Positions 48,660 to 57,881 of a stretch of 64,000 nucleotides of DNA are shown here, one piece after another (within the stretch, counting starts at the first letter, position 1; every line of letters begins with the position of its first letter). This stretch comes from Streptomyces formicae. Its GTDB lineage: Bacteria; Actinomycetota; Actinomycetes; Streptomycetales; Streptomycetaceae. The DNA is taken from assembly GCF_002556545.1 (NCBI RefSeq), contig NZ_CP022685.1:930001-994000 (forward strand), read 5' to 3'. Position numbers and translations under genes: made by a program. The notes under the pieces were generated by a model, which saw only the letters and a program-made list of their open reading frames with translations, searched no databases and had not been told where the DNA came from.

Positions 48660-51146
48660 GTGCAAGTGACCCTCCCCTCCCTAGTCCATTCCGGATTGAG
48701 GTACCTCTGCCTCCTCGGTATCGCCGCCGGAACGGGCCTGTCCACCGCGCCCGCCGTCGCGCAGACCGCCTCGGTACCGGGCCACGCGCCCGCCGCGGTC
48801 GCCGCCGCGAAGCCGCTGCCCGGCGGGCTCGGTCCGTGCGTCCCCGGCAACTGCCCGAGCGGCCCCTATCCGCCCATCAACAACGGGTCGATCCAGTACC
48901 GCGACGATGCCATCAACGTCTACGTGGGCCAGGACTTCCTCGTCCGTGAGAAGGCCGCGGAGGCCGAGGGCCGCGTCGTGGTGCTCGGCGACTTCGACCA
49001 GGACAAGGCGACCGGGGTCAGCGGCATCTACAACGTCGGTGAGGCCGGTGTCGGCTCCCGGGTCACCCCTTCCGAGGGCTCCGACTGGCTCACCACCGGC
49101 GGCGACGTCAAGGTCGCCTCGGGCGAGCGGCTGCTCGCAGAGAAGGGCGTGGTGCGGCACGCGGGGGACGCCACCGGCACGATCGTCAGCACCGTGACCA
49201 AGGACCCCGACGCCGCCAAGCCCTACGTTCCGCTGCGCAACCAGCTCACCGAGGCCAGCCAGTGCTACGCGCACCCGACGGGCCCCGGCAGCACCCGCAC
49301 GCCCACCGGCACGGCCACGCACGCGGGCGGCGAGACGCTGTTCAGAGGTGACAACACCTCCAAGATCCAGGTCTTCAACGTCGACTTCGACCTGATGGGC
49401 GGCTCGGGCGGCCAGGAGGGCATCCGCTTCGAGGGGATCCCCGACGACGCCACGGTCCTCGTCAACATCCTCGGCACCAACCGCACCATCAACACCTACA
49501 GCGGCACCATCGACGACAGCAGCCAGCTGAACCAGATGCGTAGCCGTCTGCTGTGGAACTTCCCCGACGCCACGTCCGTCGAGATCAAGGGCACCGGGCA
49601 GTTCCAGGGCAGCGTGCTGATCGGCGACCAGGGCTCGATGGCCACGGTCAGCGTGCCGGGCATGAACGGCCGCTTCTTCACCACCGGTTCGCTCACCCAC
49701 ACCAGCGCGCCGTCGGGCGGTGGCGGCCAGGAGTTCCACAACTACCCCTTCGAGGGAGACCTGCCCGACTGCGCCCTCGCGCCCACCGTGGGCGAGGTCA
49801 AGGTCGTCAAGACCGACGAGGACGGCGGCAAGCCGCTCGCGGGCGCCGAGTTCGAGCTCTGGCACGAGACCAACGGCGTGGACGGCCTGCAGACCGACGG
49901 CGCCGACCCCGACAAGCAGATCGGCAGCCCCTGCACCACCGACAAGCCCGGTGAGTGCGTGCAGACCGTGCCGCTCGGCACGTACTACTGGCGCGAGACC
50001 AAGGCTCCGAACGGTTACGAGCTGCCCTCGCCGAACGTGTTCGGCCCGCTGGAGCTGACCGAGGCCAACGCCGACAAGGGCGTGTCGGTCTCCGCGACCA
50101 ACAAGAAGAAGCCGGTCGTGGTCAAGGGCGACGTCACCGTCGTCAAGAAGGACAAGGACACCGGCGACCCGCTGCCCGGCGCCGAATTCCAGCTCTGGCA
50201 CGAGACCAACGGCGCCGACGGCCTCCAACAGGACGGCCCCGACCCCGACACCAAGGTCGGCACCCCCTGCACCACACCGGCCACGGGCACCTGCCACAAG
50301 AACGTCAAGACCGGCACCTACTACTGGGTCGAGACCAAAGCCCCCAACGGCTACGACCTCCCCGACCCCGCCGTCTTCGGCCCCCTGGAACTCACCAAGG
50401 CCAACGCCTCCAAGGGCGTCACCGTCACCGCGGACAACAAGAAGAAGCCCGCCGTGGTCAAGGGCGACGTCACCGTCATCAAGAAGGACAAGGACACCGG
50501 CAGCCCGCTGCCCGGCGCCGAATTCCAGCTCTGGCACGAGACCAACGGCGCCGACGGCCTCCAACAGGACGGCCCCGACCCCGACACCAAGGTCGGCACC
50601 CCCTGCACCACACCGGCCACGGGCACCTGCCACAAGAACGTCAAGACCGGCACCTACTACTGGGTCGAGACCAAAGCCCCCAACGGCTACGACCTCCCCG
50701 ACCCCGCCGTCTTCGGCCCCCTGGAACTCACCAAGGCCAACGCCTCCAAGGGCGTCACCGTCACCGCGGTGAACGTGATGCACCGACGCCCCGGGGTCAC
50801 GGGCAGGATCAGCGTCGTCAAGCAGGACAAGAAGACGGGCAAGCCGCTGGCGGGCGCCGTCTTCCAGCTCTGGGAGGACACCAACGGCAAGCCGGGTCTC
50901 CAGACGACCGGTGCCCGCCGTGACTCCCTGGTCGACAGCGGCTGCGCCACGGACAACCGGGGCCGCTGCGACTACCGCCACCTCGAACTCGGCACGTACT
51001 ACCTCAAGGAGACCGCCGTCCCCGACGGCTACGTCCTGCCGAAGAACACGGTCAGCGGCCCGCACAGGGTCACCGCGGGCAACGCCGAGAAGGGCGTCAC
51101 CGTGAAGCTCAGCAACCAGCGCGGTGGAGGCAAGAAGGGCAAGTGA
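48660..51146 (+). CDS. Secreted choice-of-anchor-A protein with four SpaA/Cna-B repeats
   Basis: 828 residues. GTG 48660 has GGAG 5 nt upstream. A Sec signal ([20 protein letters not shown]) precedes a choice-of-anchor-A-type domain (~60-375; ends [13 protein letters not shown]) and then four SpaA/Cna-B-like prealbumin modules at ~380-485, ~488-598, ~600-705 and ~715-822, each opening VxVVKxDxxxGxPLxGAxFxLW and containing [14 protein letters not shown]. Lys in the first strand and Glu in ETKAP are the residues that form isopeptide crosslinks in such modules. Modules 2 and 3 are almost identical in DNA. No LPxTG sorting motif, hydrophobic anchor or positive tail of the sortase kind is seen (the chain ends GGGKKGK), so the protein is secreted or held otherwise. 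It is an adhesin- or matrix-like protein by family resemblance. Confidence 0.9.
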   Translation: MQVTLPSLVHSGLRYLCLLGIAAGTGLSTAPAVAQTASVPGHAPAAVAAAKPLPGGLGPCVPGNCPSGPYPPINNGSIQYRDDAINVYVGQDFLVREKAAEAEGRVVVLGDFDQDKATGVSGIYNVGEAGVGSRVTPSEGSDWLTTGGDVKVASGERLLAEKGVVRHAGDATGTIVSTVTKDPDAAKPYVPLRNQLTEASQCYAHPTGPGSTRTPTGTATHAGGETLFRGDNTSKIQVFNVDFDLMGGSGGQEGIRFEGIPDDATVLVNILGTNRTINTYSGTIDDSSQLNQMRSRLLWNFPDATSVEIKGTGQFQGSVLIGDQGSMATVSVPGMNGRFFTTGSLTHTSAPSGGGGQEFHNYPFEGDLPDCALAPTVGEVKVVKTDEDGGKPLAGAEFELWHETNGVDGLQTDGADPDKQIGSPCTTDKPGECVQTVPLGTYYWRETKAPNGYELPSPNVFGPLELTEANADKGVSVSATNKKKPVVVKGDVTVVKKDKDTGDPLPGAEFQLWHETNGADGLQQDGPDPDTKVGTPCTTPATGTCHKNVKTGTYYWVETKAPNGYDLPDPAVFGPLELTKANASKGVTVTADNKKKPAVVKGDVTVIKKDKDTGSPLPGAEFQLWHETNGADGLQQDGPDPDTKVGTPCTTPATGTCHKNVKTGTYYWVETKAPNGYDLPDPAVFGPLELTKANASKGVTVTAVNVMHRRPGVTGRISVVKQDKKTGKPLAGAVFQLWEDTNGKPGLQTTGARRDSLVDSGCATDNRGRCDYRHLELGTYYLKETAVPDGYVLPKNTVSGPHRVTAGNAEKGVTVKLSNQRGGGKKGK
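50118..50769 (+). repeat. Near-identical tandem repeat of one Cna-B module, 336-bp period
   Basis: Copies begin at 50118 and 50454. By eye they differ at three bases over the ~316 bp shared, two of them in one codon (GAC to AGC). They lie inside the surface-protein gene and point to a recent duplication or ongoing gene conversion. Copy number may vary between strains. Confidence 0.9.
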
Positions 51147-51154
51147 CCCACGAA

Positions 51155-51178
51155 GGGGCCGGGTGAACACCCGGCCCC
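51155..51178. terminator. Bidirectional hairpin terminator between convergent genes
   Basis: A perfect 10-bp GC stem GGGGCCGGGT / ACCCGGCCCC with a GAAC loop, 8 bp past the surface-protein stop and 27 bp from the convergent L,D-transpeptidase stop. It has no U-tract, as is usual in streptomycetes. Confidence 0.8.
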
Positions 51179-51205
51179 GCTCCCCCGCACCGGGCACGGA
51201 CGGCG

Positions 51206-51880
51206 TCAGCCGCCCGTGCCCGGCTTCGTTCCCCAGATGTAGAGGCGGTCACCCTTCTTGAGCAGGGCGTACAGCCGCGCGGCGTCACCCACCGCCATGT
51301 TGACGCAGCCCCCGGACCCGGACGAGAACAGATCCGCGCGGGTGCCGTGCAGGGCCTGCCCGCCGTTGAAGAACTGCGCGTACGGCATGGCCACGTGATA
51401 GATCGTCGAGAAGTGGTCGCGGTTCTTCCAGTAGATCCGCTGCCAGCCGCGCCGGGTCTCCAGGCCGTCGCGTCCCGTGCGGACCGGGACCGGCGCGAAG
51501 ACCAGCTTCCGGCCCGTCTGCACCCACAGGATCTGTCGCGTCAGGTCCACACACGTGACCCGGTACGGCCTGACGGGACACCCGCGCCGGGCGGCCGGAT
51601 CCCGCTTGACGTGGTCCGCGACGACGAGGCGGTACGTCCGCAGCGTCGCGCGTCCGTCCGCGGGGCGGATGCCGAGCCGCTGCTGCAGCCGCCTGATGGC
51701 CACGCAGTCCGCGGTGGACTGGCGGCCGTCGACGGGCAGCTTCAGCTCGCGCTCCAGCTCGCGTTGGTAGGGGGCAGGGCCCCCGCGGCACGGCGCGTCG
51801 GCCCCGGCGGGCGCCGCCGACGCGTGGACTGCGGGAACGGCCAGGGACAGGGCGGCGATCGAGGAGATGAGCCAGCGCAT
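51206..51880 (-). CDS. Secreted L,D-transpeptidase (YkuD family)
   Basis: 224 residues. A Sec signal (MRWLISSIAALSLAVPAVHA) precedes a peptidoglycan-binding-like segment (~25-75) and a YkuD catalytic domain (~100-224). The active site is read as HGTRADLFSSGSGGCVNM: His, and the nucleophile Cys in SGGCVN. Such enzymes form 3-3 cross-links in peptidoglycan or attach proteins to it. ATG 51880 is chosen because it begins the signal peptide. The promoter lies in 51881-51991, next to the sigma-factor stop. Confidence 0.9.
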   Translation of the reverse strand: MRWLISSIAALSLAVPAVHASAAPAGADAPCRGGPAPYQRELERELKLPVDGRQSTADCVAIRRLQQRLGIRPADGRATLRTYRLVVADHVKRDPAARRGCPVRPYRVTCVDLTRQILWVQTGRKLVFAPVPVRTGRDGLETRRGWQRIYWKNRDHFSTIYHVAMPYAQFFNGGQALHGTRADLFSSGSGGCVNMAVGDAARLYALLKKGDRLYIWGTKPGTGG

Positions 51881-51991
51881 CGCCCCAGCTTCGCCGCCGC
51901 GCGGTCCACCGCCCCGCGACACGGCCCGACTAATCCCACAATTGAGCCGGTCGGGCGACGCCCGCCGCCCTGCCGGGCCGTCCCCGTCGCG

Positions 51992-52882
51992 TCAGTCGTC
52001 CAGGACCCCCAGGTCGAGGCGGTCGAGGGCCTCGCGGTCCGCGACGACATCGATCCCGGTGATCCGCTCCTGGTCCTCGCCGAACGTGAAGCGCAGGACC
52101 AGACGCAGCCGCCCGAGCGGGGCCATCACCAGGCCCACCGTCCCGTCGATGACCGCGAGCCCGGTGTACTGGGCTCGTGCCACGGCCGCCATCGCACCCT
52201 TCGCCACGGCGACGTCGCCGCGCACCACGACGGGTTCGGGCGTGGGGATGACCGACGGGTCGGCGTGCAGCACCACGTCCGGGTGGAGCAGCGTCACCAG
52301 CGCGTCGAAGTCCCCGCCGCGCGTGGCGGCGAGGAACGCCTCGGCCACCACGCGCTGACGGGACAGGTCGGCGGCGGGCAGCGGAGAGCCGCCCTTGACC
52401 CGGCGGCGTGCGCGGCTCGCCAACTGCCGGGTCGCGGCGGGGGTGCGCTCGATCATCGGGGCGATCTCGTCGAACGGCACGGCGAACGTGTCGTGCAGGA
52501 CGAAGGCGAGCCGCTCGGCGGGCGCCAGGGTGTCGAGGACCACCAGGAGCGCCTGGCCGACCGAGTCGGCGAGCAGCGCCTCCTGTTCGGGGTCACCGCC
52601 CTCCTGGCGCACCGGGCCCACGTCCGGGGCCAGGGTCTGCAGCGGCTCCTCGCTCCGATGGGCCCGCGAGCGCAGCATGTTCAGGCAGATGCGGCCCGCG
52701 ACCGTCGTCAGCCAGCCGCCGAGGTTCTCCACGTCGCTGATGTCGGTGCGGCTCAGCCGCAGCCAGGTCTCCTGGAGCGCGTCGTCGGCCTCGCTGAGCG
52801 AGCCGAGCATGCGGTAGGCCACCGACCGCAGATGAGGTCTGTGCTCCTCGAAGCGTGCCGCCAACCCCGTGATGTCGTCCAC
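51992..52882 (-). CDS. ECF41-like RNA polymerase sigma factor with SnoaL-type C-terminal extension
   Basis: 296 residues. Region 2 is at ~5-75 (HLRSVAYRMLGSLSEADDAL, LQETWLRL) and region 4 at ~110-165 (LDTLAPAERLAFVLHDTFAV, FDEIAPMIERTPAATRQLAS). The remaining ~110 residues form a SnoaL-like domain (AFLAATRGGDFDALVTLLHP), the fused regulator of ECF41-class factors, which work without a separate anti-sigma protein. ECF41 genes usually sit beside a carboxymuconolactone decarboxylase-like gene; here none is adjacent, and the divergent neighbour is a DUF779 gene. GTG 52882 is the chosen start. Confidence 0.9.
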   Translation of the reverse strand: MDDITGLAARFEEHRPHLRSVAYRMLGSLSEADDALQETWLRLSRTDISDVENLGGWLTTVAGRICLNMLRSRAHRSEEPLQTLAPDVGPVRQEGGDPEQEALLADSVGQALLVVLDTLAPAERLAFVLHDTFAVPFDEIAPMIERTPAATRQLASRARRRVKGGSPLPAADLSRQRVVAEAFLAATRGGDFDALVTLLHPDVVLHADPSVIPTPEPVVVRGDVAVAKGAMAAVARAQYTGLAVIDGTVGLVMAPLGRLRLVLRFTFGEDQERITGIDVVADREALDRLDLGVLDD

Positions 52883-53032
52883 CGTGTCTCTTTCGCTCGT
52901 GCCATGGGCCGTCGCGACGGATCCGCGCGGCCCGCCCGAAGGTACCCGGCGCCGCGCGGCGCCCGCGCACCGCCCGTGCCCACGACCTGCCGTGCAACCT
53001 CGATGCAACGTCCCGCGCGCTGTCCTGGTGCC

Positions 53033-53410
53033 ATGACCCACGACGAGAACGAGCCGCACGGCAGCCCCCGCGTGGAGTTGACCCCCGGCGCCGCCGACCT
53101 GGTGCGGCGTCTGACGCGGGACCACGGGCCGCTGATGTTCCACCAGTCCGGCGGGTGCTGCGACGGCAGCGCGCCGATGTGTTACCCCGAGGGCGAGTTC
53201 CGCACCGGTGCGTCGGACGTGCGGCTCGCCTCGCTGACGGTCGAGGGCGTCGCCGAGCCCGTGGCGTTCTGGATGTCGAAGAGCCAGTACGAGGTGTGGA
53301 GCCACACCCGGCTGATCGTGGACGTCGTGCCGGGGCGGGGCAGCGGCTTCTCCCTGGAGGCGCCCGAAGGCGTCCGTTTCCTGATCCGTTCCCGGCTGGT
53401 CGGCAGCTAG
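53033..53410 (+). CDS. DUF779-family small protein
   Basis: 125 residues with the family hallmark MFHQSGGCCDGSAPMCYPEG, a cysteine-rich segment that could bind metal or a thiol. The function is unknown; elsewhere the family often neighbours aldehyde dehydrogenase genes, which are absent here. The start ATG 53033 has no clear ribosome binding site. The divergent gap 52883-53032 contains two TGCAAC repeats 11 bp apart (52993, 53004), one helical turn, of unknown meaning. Pairing with the ECF41-like sigma gene makes it a plausible member of its regulon. Confidence 0.85.
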   Translation: MTHDENEPHGSPRVELTPGAADLVRRLTRDHGPLMFHQSGGCCDGSAPMCYPEGEFRTGASDVRLASLTVEGVAEPVAFWMSKSQYEVWSHTRLIVDVVPGRGSGFSLEAPEGVRFLIRSRLVGS

Positions 53411-53442
53411 CGGCCGTCCCGGAAACAGCCCGTCACCGTCCT

Positions 53443-53520
53443 CTGGTGCACTCTCCGACAGCCCCTCACACTGGGGCCGTTGGCAGCCCGGAGACACCGG
53501 GGAACACCGGAGTGCACCAG
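53443..53520. promoter_or_regulatory. Perfect 11-bp inverted repeat ending at the ribosome binding site of the NAGPA gene
   Basis: CTGGTGCACTC (53443-53453) and GAGTGCACCAG (53510-53520) are exact complements 56 bp apart. The second arm adjoins the AGGGGTGGG ribosome binding site of GTG 53531. Each arm also contains the self-complementary GTGCAC. It could be an operator pair, or an mRNA stem that brings the start region into a hairpin. Confidence 0.5.
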
Positions 53521-53530
53521 GGGTGGGACA

Positions 53531-54823
53531 GTGACGAGAAGACGTGAGCGTCGGTTCAGAACGGTCAGCACGGCACTCGCCGCGCTGACCGCGCTCGGCA
53601 CGCTGGCCGGTGTCGCTCTCACGGGAGCGGCACCGGCCAGCGGCGCTTCGCCGAAGGCGGCGGCCGGTCCCGGCACGGCGAGGACGTCCGCGATAGCGCC
53701 GGGCGTGACCTACGGCTACTTCGACATCCCGACCGCACGCGGCACGGCCCGCGCCCATGTGCTCGACGTGGACCTGCGCGATCCGCGCACCGGCGTCGGC
53801 CTGCTCTACCCGGGCGCGGTCGCCGCGCGGGCGCCCGTCTCCGCGCTCGCGGACGGCGTCGGCGCCGTCGGCGGGATCAACGGCGACTTCTTCAACATCA
53901 GCGAGACCCAGCATCCGGGCGTGGAGGCGACCGGCGCGTCGGTCGGCCCCGCCGTCGCGAACGGCCACGCGCTCAAAGGAGCGGTGCCGAACGGGCAGCG
54001 GTTCGGGCCCGCCATGCCGCCGGGAGTGACCACCGAGGCCGTACTCGGTGTGGGGTACGACCGGCGTGCGCGCATGGACGACCTGTCCCTGGACGGGACG
54101 ATCCGCACGCCCGACGCGCGGCTGCCGCTCGGCGGCCTCAACCAGTACGCGCTGCCCGTCGGTTCCGTCGGCGCGTTCACCAGCGACTGGGGCGTCGTCT
54201 CACGGCTGCGCTCCACCTGCGGCACCGACACCAGCCGCGGCGCGCCGTGCAGCACGGACACCCACGAGGTGACGGTGCGCGGCGGGCGCGTCGTGGCGTC
54301 GGCCGACGCGCCGGGCACCGGTCCGATCGCGCGGGGCAGCACCGTGCTGGTCGGCCGGGAGGCGGGTGCGCAGCAGTTGCGGAAGCTCTCCCTGGGCGAC
54401 CGGGTGCGGGTCAGCCACCGCCTCGTCGCGGCCGATTCGCGCGTTCCGTTCAGCTTCGCGCTCGGCGGCTACCCCGTGCTGCGGGACGGCGCGCCGCTGC
54501 CCGGCCTCGACCCGACGGCGTCGGCGGTGCGCACGGCGGCCGGGATATCCGACCACGGGCGACGGCTGCTGCTGCTCTCCCTCGACGGTTCACCGGAGTA
54601 CCGGGGCGGCCTGACCGTCGCCGAAGTCGCGGACACGCTGCGGGGGTTGGGGGCGACGGACGGCTTCAGCCTGGACGGCGGCGGCTCCTCCACCCTGGTC
54701 GCCGCCACGTCGACCCTGGTGGCGCGGGCGCCGGGCGCCGATGCCGTGACCGTGCGCAACAACCCCAGCGGCGGGGCGGAGCGCCCGGTGCCGAACGGCA
54801 TCGGCGTGTTCTCCCGCGAGTGA
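53531..54823 (+). CDS. Secreted phosphodiester glycosidase (NAGPA family)
   Basis: 430 residues. GTG 53531 begins an Arg-rich n-region (TRRRERRFRT) and Ala/Leu-rich h-region, a Sec signal. The NAGPA domain is marked by VGGINGDFFNI near residue 115 and GFSLDGGGSSTLV near residue 380. Members cleave N-acetylglucosamine or similar sugars from phosphodiesters, including capping groups on lysosomal or cell-wall polymers. A role in envelope-polymer turnover fits the adjacent envelope genes but is not shown. An upstream TTG start would add residues with no export signal. Confidence 0.88.
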   Translation: MTRRRERRFRTVSTALAALTALGTLAGVALTGAAPASGASPKAAAGPGTARTSAIAPGVTYGYFDIPTARGTARAHVLDVDLRDPRTGVGLLYPGAVAARAPVSALADGVGAVGGINGDFFNISETQHPGVEATGASVGPAVANGHALKGAVPNGQRFGPAMPPGVTTEAVLGVGYDRRARMDDLSLDGTIRTPDARLPLGGLNQYALPVGSVGAFTSDWGVVSRLRSTCGTDTSRGAPCSTDTHEVTVRGGRVVASADAPGTGPIARGSTVLVGREAGAQQLRKLSLGDRVRVSHRLVAADSRVPFSFALGGYPVLRDGAPLPGLDPTASAVRTAAGISDHGRRLLLLSLDGSPEYRGGLTVAEVADTLRGLGATDGFSLDGGGSSTLVAATSTLVARAPGADAVTVRNNPSGGAERPVPNGIGVFSRE

Positions 54824-54838
54824 CCGGGCGCGCCGGAC

Positions 54839-55033
54839 TCAGGGCCGCAGCCCGCTGACGATGTCGGCCGTGGCCGTCAGGCCGTTGTGGATGGTCGGCG
54901 CCATGCTCGAACCCGCCAGGAAGAACCCGAGGAGCGCGCAGACCACGGCGTGCGAGATCTTCAGTGCTCCGCTGCGCAGGAAGACCACCGCCAGGATCAC
55001 GAGCAACAGCACCACAGAGATCGAGACAGCCAC
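54839..55033 (-). CDS. Small conserved membrane protein
   Basis: 64 residues. GTG 55033 has a full GGAGGT 7 nt upstream, which decides the start over the longer frame from 55054. Two hydrophobic segments (AVSISVVLLLVILAVVF and VVCALLGFFLAGSSMA) flank a short basic loop, RSGALKIS. The function is unknown. I recall similar short proteins in other streptomycetes. It converges on the NAGPA gene with a 15-bp gap. Confidence 0.7.
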   Translation of the reverse strand: MAVSISVVLLLVILAVVFLRSGALKISHAVVCALLGFFLAGSSMAPTIHNGLTATADIVSGLRP

Positions 55034-55162
55034 CGGACGTACCTCCTCCGCCACGCGGGACCGCGGCTTTCGGCCGTCAGTGTGGCGTAGCGGAGGGGCC
55101 GTCCGGGCGTCTGACCTGTGCTCCGAACGGGTGTTATGTGCGCGGGTGTTGATCGGCCGAGG

Positions 55163-56029
55163 TCACAGGGCGTGCGCGTCCAGGAATGCCTCGAGCCCCG
55201 CGAGGTCGTCGGTGTTGAGGTGGTCGACACCGGCGGCGAGCAGTTCGCCCCAGACGGCGTCGCGCTGGGATCCCGGCAGGTCGGGCGTCGCCCAGAAGCG
55301 GACGCGCTGGCCGCGGGCGTGCGCCGCGGAGACGATGCCGCGCAGCTTGTCCCGTTCGGCGGCGGGCATCGGACCCGTGCCCTGCCAGCCGAAGTTGAGC
55401 GTCCAGTTGTCGCTGATCAGCGGGATGAGCGAGGCGGGCGCCGCGGTGCCGAGGTCGGCGAGGCGGCCGTCGTAGAAGGCGTGCCTGACCTTCTGCGCCT
55501 CCATCGGGGCGCGGGCGGCGCGATCGCCCGACACCACCGCGGTGATCGCGGAGCGGCGGACCTTGCCGTACGCGTACGTGGTGAAGAGGCGACGGTAGGG
55601 CCGCAGATGGCGGTGGAGCGCGGCGTACGTCGAGGCGCCCTCGGTCTTGATGTCGATGAGGAGCTGGAAGGGGGTGCGGTGGAAGCCCCGGTACACGGAG
55701 CCGTGCTGGGCGCGGACGCGGGCGGCCAGGGGGTCCAGGTAGAGGGATTCGAGGGTACGGGTGGGGTCGAGGTCCACCGGGTCGTGGGCGACGAGGAGTT
55801 GGCCTTCCACGAGGTAGATGTCGGCCTCGACGCTGTTGAAGCGGTGGTCGAGCGCGTCGTACAGGGGCCGGGGGTGCTCGTAGTCGTTGTGCGCGTGGGC
55901 GCGGAGGAGCGGGCGGGGCCTGGGGTGGTGGCCGCGCTCGCCCGCCTGGGCGTAGGCGGGTATCGCGACGCTGCCCGCCAGCGCCGCGCCGAGGGTGGTG
56001 AGGGCTCTGCGACGGGTGGTGGGTGCCAT
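55163..56029 (-). CDS. Tat-exported PI-PLC/GDPD-like phosphodiesterase
   Basis: 288 residues. APTTRRRALTTLGAALAGSV is a twin-arginine signal. The mature part begins HAHNDYEHPRPLYDAL and continues FNSVEADIYLVEGQLLVAHDP, matching secreted TIM-barrel phosphodiesterases: His and Glu-Asp as in glycerophosphodiester phosphodiesterases, and LLIDIKTEG later. The C-terminus VDHLNTDDLAGLEAFL is typical. It may hydrolyse phospholipid head-group diesters. ATG 56029 follows GGGAGG at 5 nt. Confidence 0.85.
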   Translation of the reverse strand: MAPTTRRRALTTLGAALAGSVAIPAYAQAGERGHHPRPRPLLRAHAHNDYEHPRPLYDALDHRFNSVEADIYLVEGQLLVAHDPVDLDPTRTLESLYLDPLAARVRAQHGSVYRGFHRTPFQLLIDIKTEGASTYAALHRHLRPYRRLFTTYAYGKVRRSAITAVVSGDRAARAPMEAQKVRHAFYDGRLADLGTAAPASLIPLISDNWTLNFGWQGTGPMPAAERDKLRGIVSAAHARGQRVRFWATPDLPGSQRDAVWGELLAAGVDHLNTDDLAGLEAFLDAHAL

Positions 56030-56171
56030 GTCTGCCTCCCGGGGTGAGTGGGTACGGCGTCGGGGTGCGACGCGCGGGTACGACGTGGGGCGGAGCCTCA
56101 GTGAGTATGCGGCCCCGCCCACGTCGACTGACCCCTCTCGTACGGGAGTTGGCGCTATCGATGCCGTGCGT

Positions 56172-57221
56172 TCACGCCCGGTCCGCGAAGACCTCGGGGT
56201 TCGCGCAGTGGGCGAGCGGCTCGCCGCGCAGGAAACGGCCGACCTCGCCCGCCACGATCCTGGCCGCCTTGTGCGCGACCTCCTGGCTGCCGCCCGCGAT
56301 GTGCGGGGTCATGACGATTCCGGGGGTCGTGAGCAGGCGCGAGTCGGCGGGCACGGGCTCCTGCGGGTAGACGTCGAAGGCGGCGCCCGCGAGCTGTCCG
56401 GAGTCCAGGGCGTCGCAGACGGCGTCGTAGTCGAGCAGCGCGCCGCGCGCGCAGTTGACCAGGACGGAGCCGCGCGGCATCTTCGCGATCTGGACGGCGC
56501 CGATCATGCCGGTGGTCTCCTCGGTCACGCGCGCGTGCAGCGAGACGATGCGGGAGCGGGTGAGCAGCTCCTCCAGGGACACCTGCTCGGCGCCGTCCGC
56601 GAGCGATTCGGGCCGCACGTAGGGGTCGTGGACCAGGACCTGCGCGCCCATCGCCGCCAGGACCTTCGCGACCCGGCTGCCGATGGCTCCGTAGCCGATC
56701 AGGCCGACGGTGGCGCCCTCGATCTCGATGCCGCAGGCGGCGTAGTCGTAGTAGTCGCCGCGCCAGACGCCTCGGCGCAGGTCGCTGTGCGTGTCGCCGA
56801 CGCCGCGCGCGGCGGCGAGGAGCAGGGTGAGGGTGTGTTCGGCGGTGGCGACGGCGTTGCGTCCCGGGGCGTAGCAGACGGCGACGCCGTGCCGGGTCGC
56901 CGCCGCCAGGTTCGCGTTGACCGGACCGCCCCTGCTGACGCACATCAGCTTCAGGTCGGGGCAGTTGGCGAGGACACGCTCCGTGAGCGGCGCCATCTGC
57001 GTGACGCAGACCTCAGCTCCTTGGAGGGCCTCGATGAGCTCGTCCTCGGTGCCGGACGCCTCGTCGACCTCGCCGACGCGGCCGAAGGGGGTGTGCGGCC
57101 AGGGCAGCGTGAGTTCGCGGACCTCTACCGCGCCGGTGCCTTCGGTGGCCCCGCGGACCTCTTCGGCGAGCAGGCGGGGCAGGACGAAGTGGTCGCCTGC
57201 GGCGAGGACGGTGGTGCTCAT
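56172..57221 (-). CDS. D-isomer-specific 2-hydroxyacid dehydrogenase
   Basis: 349 residues. The NAD-binding motif is VGLIGYGAIGSRVAKVL (~172). Catalytic residues of the family are visible: Arg in VNCARGALLDYDAV, the Glu region QEPVPADSRLL and His in PHIAGGSQE. The family reduces 2-oxoacids or oxidises D-2-hydroxyacids (phosphoglycerate dehydrogenase relatives). It is the last gene of the polyol operon, 36 bp after the phosphatase gene, and its substrate is probably an intermediate from the sugar acid or polyol. Confidence 0.9.
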   Translation of the reverse strand: MSTTVLAAGDHFVLPRLLAEEVRGATEGTGAVEVRELTLPWPHTPFGRVGEVDEASGTEDELIEALQGAEVCVTQMAPLTERVLANCPDLKLMCVSRGGPVNANLAAATRHGVAVCYAPGRNAVATAEHTLTLLLAAARGVGDTHSDLRRGVWRGDYYDYAACGIEIEGATVGLIGYGAIGSRVAKVLAAMGAQVLVHDPYVRPESLADGAEQVSLEELLTRSRIVSLHARVTEETTGMIGAVQIAKMPRGSVLVNCARGALLDYDAVCDALDSGQLAGAAFDVYPQEPVPADSRLLTTPGIVMTPHIAGGSQEVAHKAARIVAGEVGRFLRGEPLAHCANPEVFADRA

Positions 57222-57257
57222 GAGGGGCTTCTCTCTGCGAGGTGGTGCGGGGGGGCG

Positions 57258-57881
57258 TTACGCGGGTACGGGGGCGACGGCGGCCGGCGCGTTGAAGCGG
57301 ATCAGCGACATCTGGCCCTCGCTCAGCCGCAGTTCGGTGAGGGCGCCGTTGTGCAGCGCGGGGAAGACCCGCCGGTAGTCGGCGAGCGGGATGCCCAGCT
57401 CGCGGCAGAGCAGGAGGCGTACGAGGGTGGAGTGCGCGACCACGAGGATCCGCCCCTCGGGGAACGCCGACGCCAGGTCGGCGAGGCTCTCGGCGGCCCG
57501 CTCGGCCGCCGCGCGCGGGTCCTCGCCGCCGGGCAGGTGGTGGGTGACCGGGTCGCGCAGGAAGGCGGCGAGCTCGTCGGGGAACCGCTCGCGCATCTCG
57601 TCCCTGGTCAGCCCCTCGCCCCGGCCGAAGTCGACCTCGATGAGCCGCTCGTCGACGCGCGGCCGCAGACCGAGCGCGTCGGCGGCGGGCGCGGCGGTGA
57701 GCCGGGCGCGGCTCAGCGGCGAGCTGACCACGGCGTCCACGCGCTCCCCCGCGGCCCACGCGCCGAGCGCCGCGGCCTGGCGCAGGCCGCGCGACGTGAG
57801 CTCCACGTCGGTGCGTCCCGCGTAGCGGTTGCCGTCGTGCCAGACGGTCTCCCCATGGCGTACGAGGATGAAGTCGGTCAC
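57258..57881 (-). CDS. Histidine phosphatase superfamily (phosphoglycerate-mutase-like)
   Basis: 207 residues. The catalytic histidine lies in LVRHGETVWHDGNR (RHG motif), and the second His in VVAHSTLVRLLL. PLSRARLTA and EVDFGRGEGLTRDEM are typical substrate-contact segments. The family removes phosphate from small metabolites or moves it between positions. ATG 57881 overlaps the kinase stop by 4 bp (ATGA), so it is coupled. In a kinase-rich operon it may dephosphorylate a pathway intermediate. Confidence 0.88.
   Translation of the reverse strand: MTDFILVRHGETVWHDGNRYAGRTDVELTSRGLRQAAALGAWAAGERVDAVVSSPLSRARLTAAPAADALGLRPRVDERLIEVDFGRGEGLTRDEMRERFPDELAAFLRDPVTHHLPGGEDPRAAAERAAESLADLASAFPEGRILVVAHSTLVRLLLCRELGIPLADYRRVFPALHNGALTELRLSEGQMSLIRFNAPAAVAPVPA

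Noticed and set aside
50118..50769. Tandem repeats as a possible CRISPR array
   Set aside because: The 336-bp period is coding and in frame with Cna-B modules; no short repeats with spacers and no cas genes exist.
52883..53968. Extension of the ECF sigma factor upstream to ~658 residues
   Set aside because: It runs antisense through the DUF779 and NAGPA genes and shows no family sequence.
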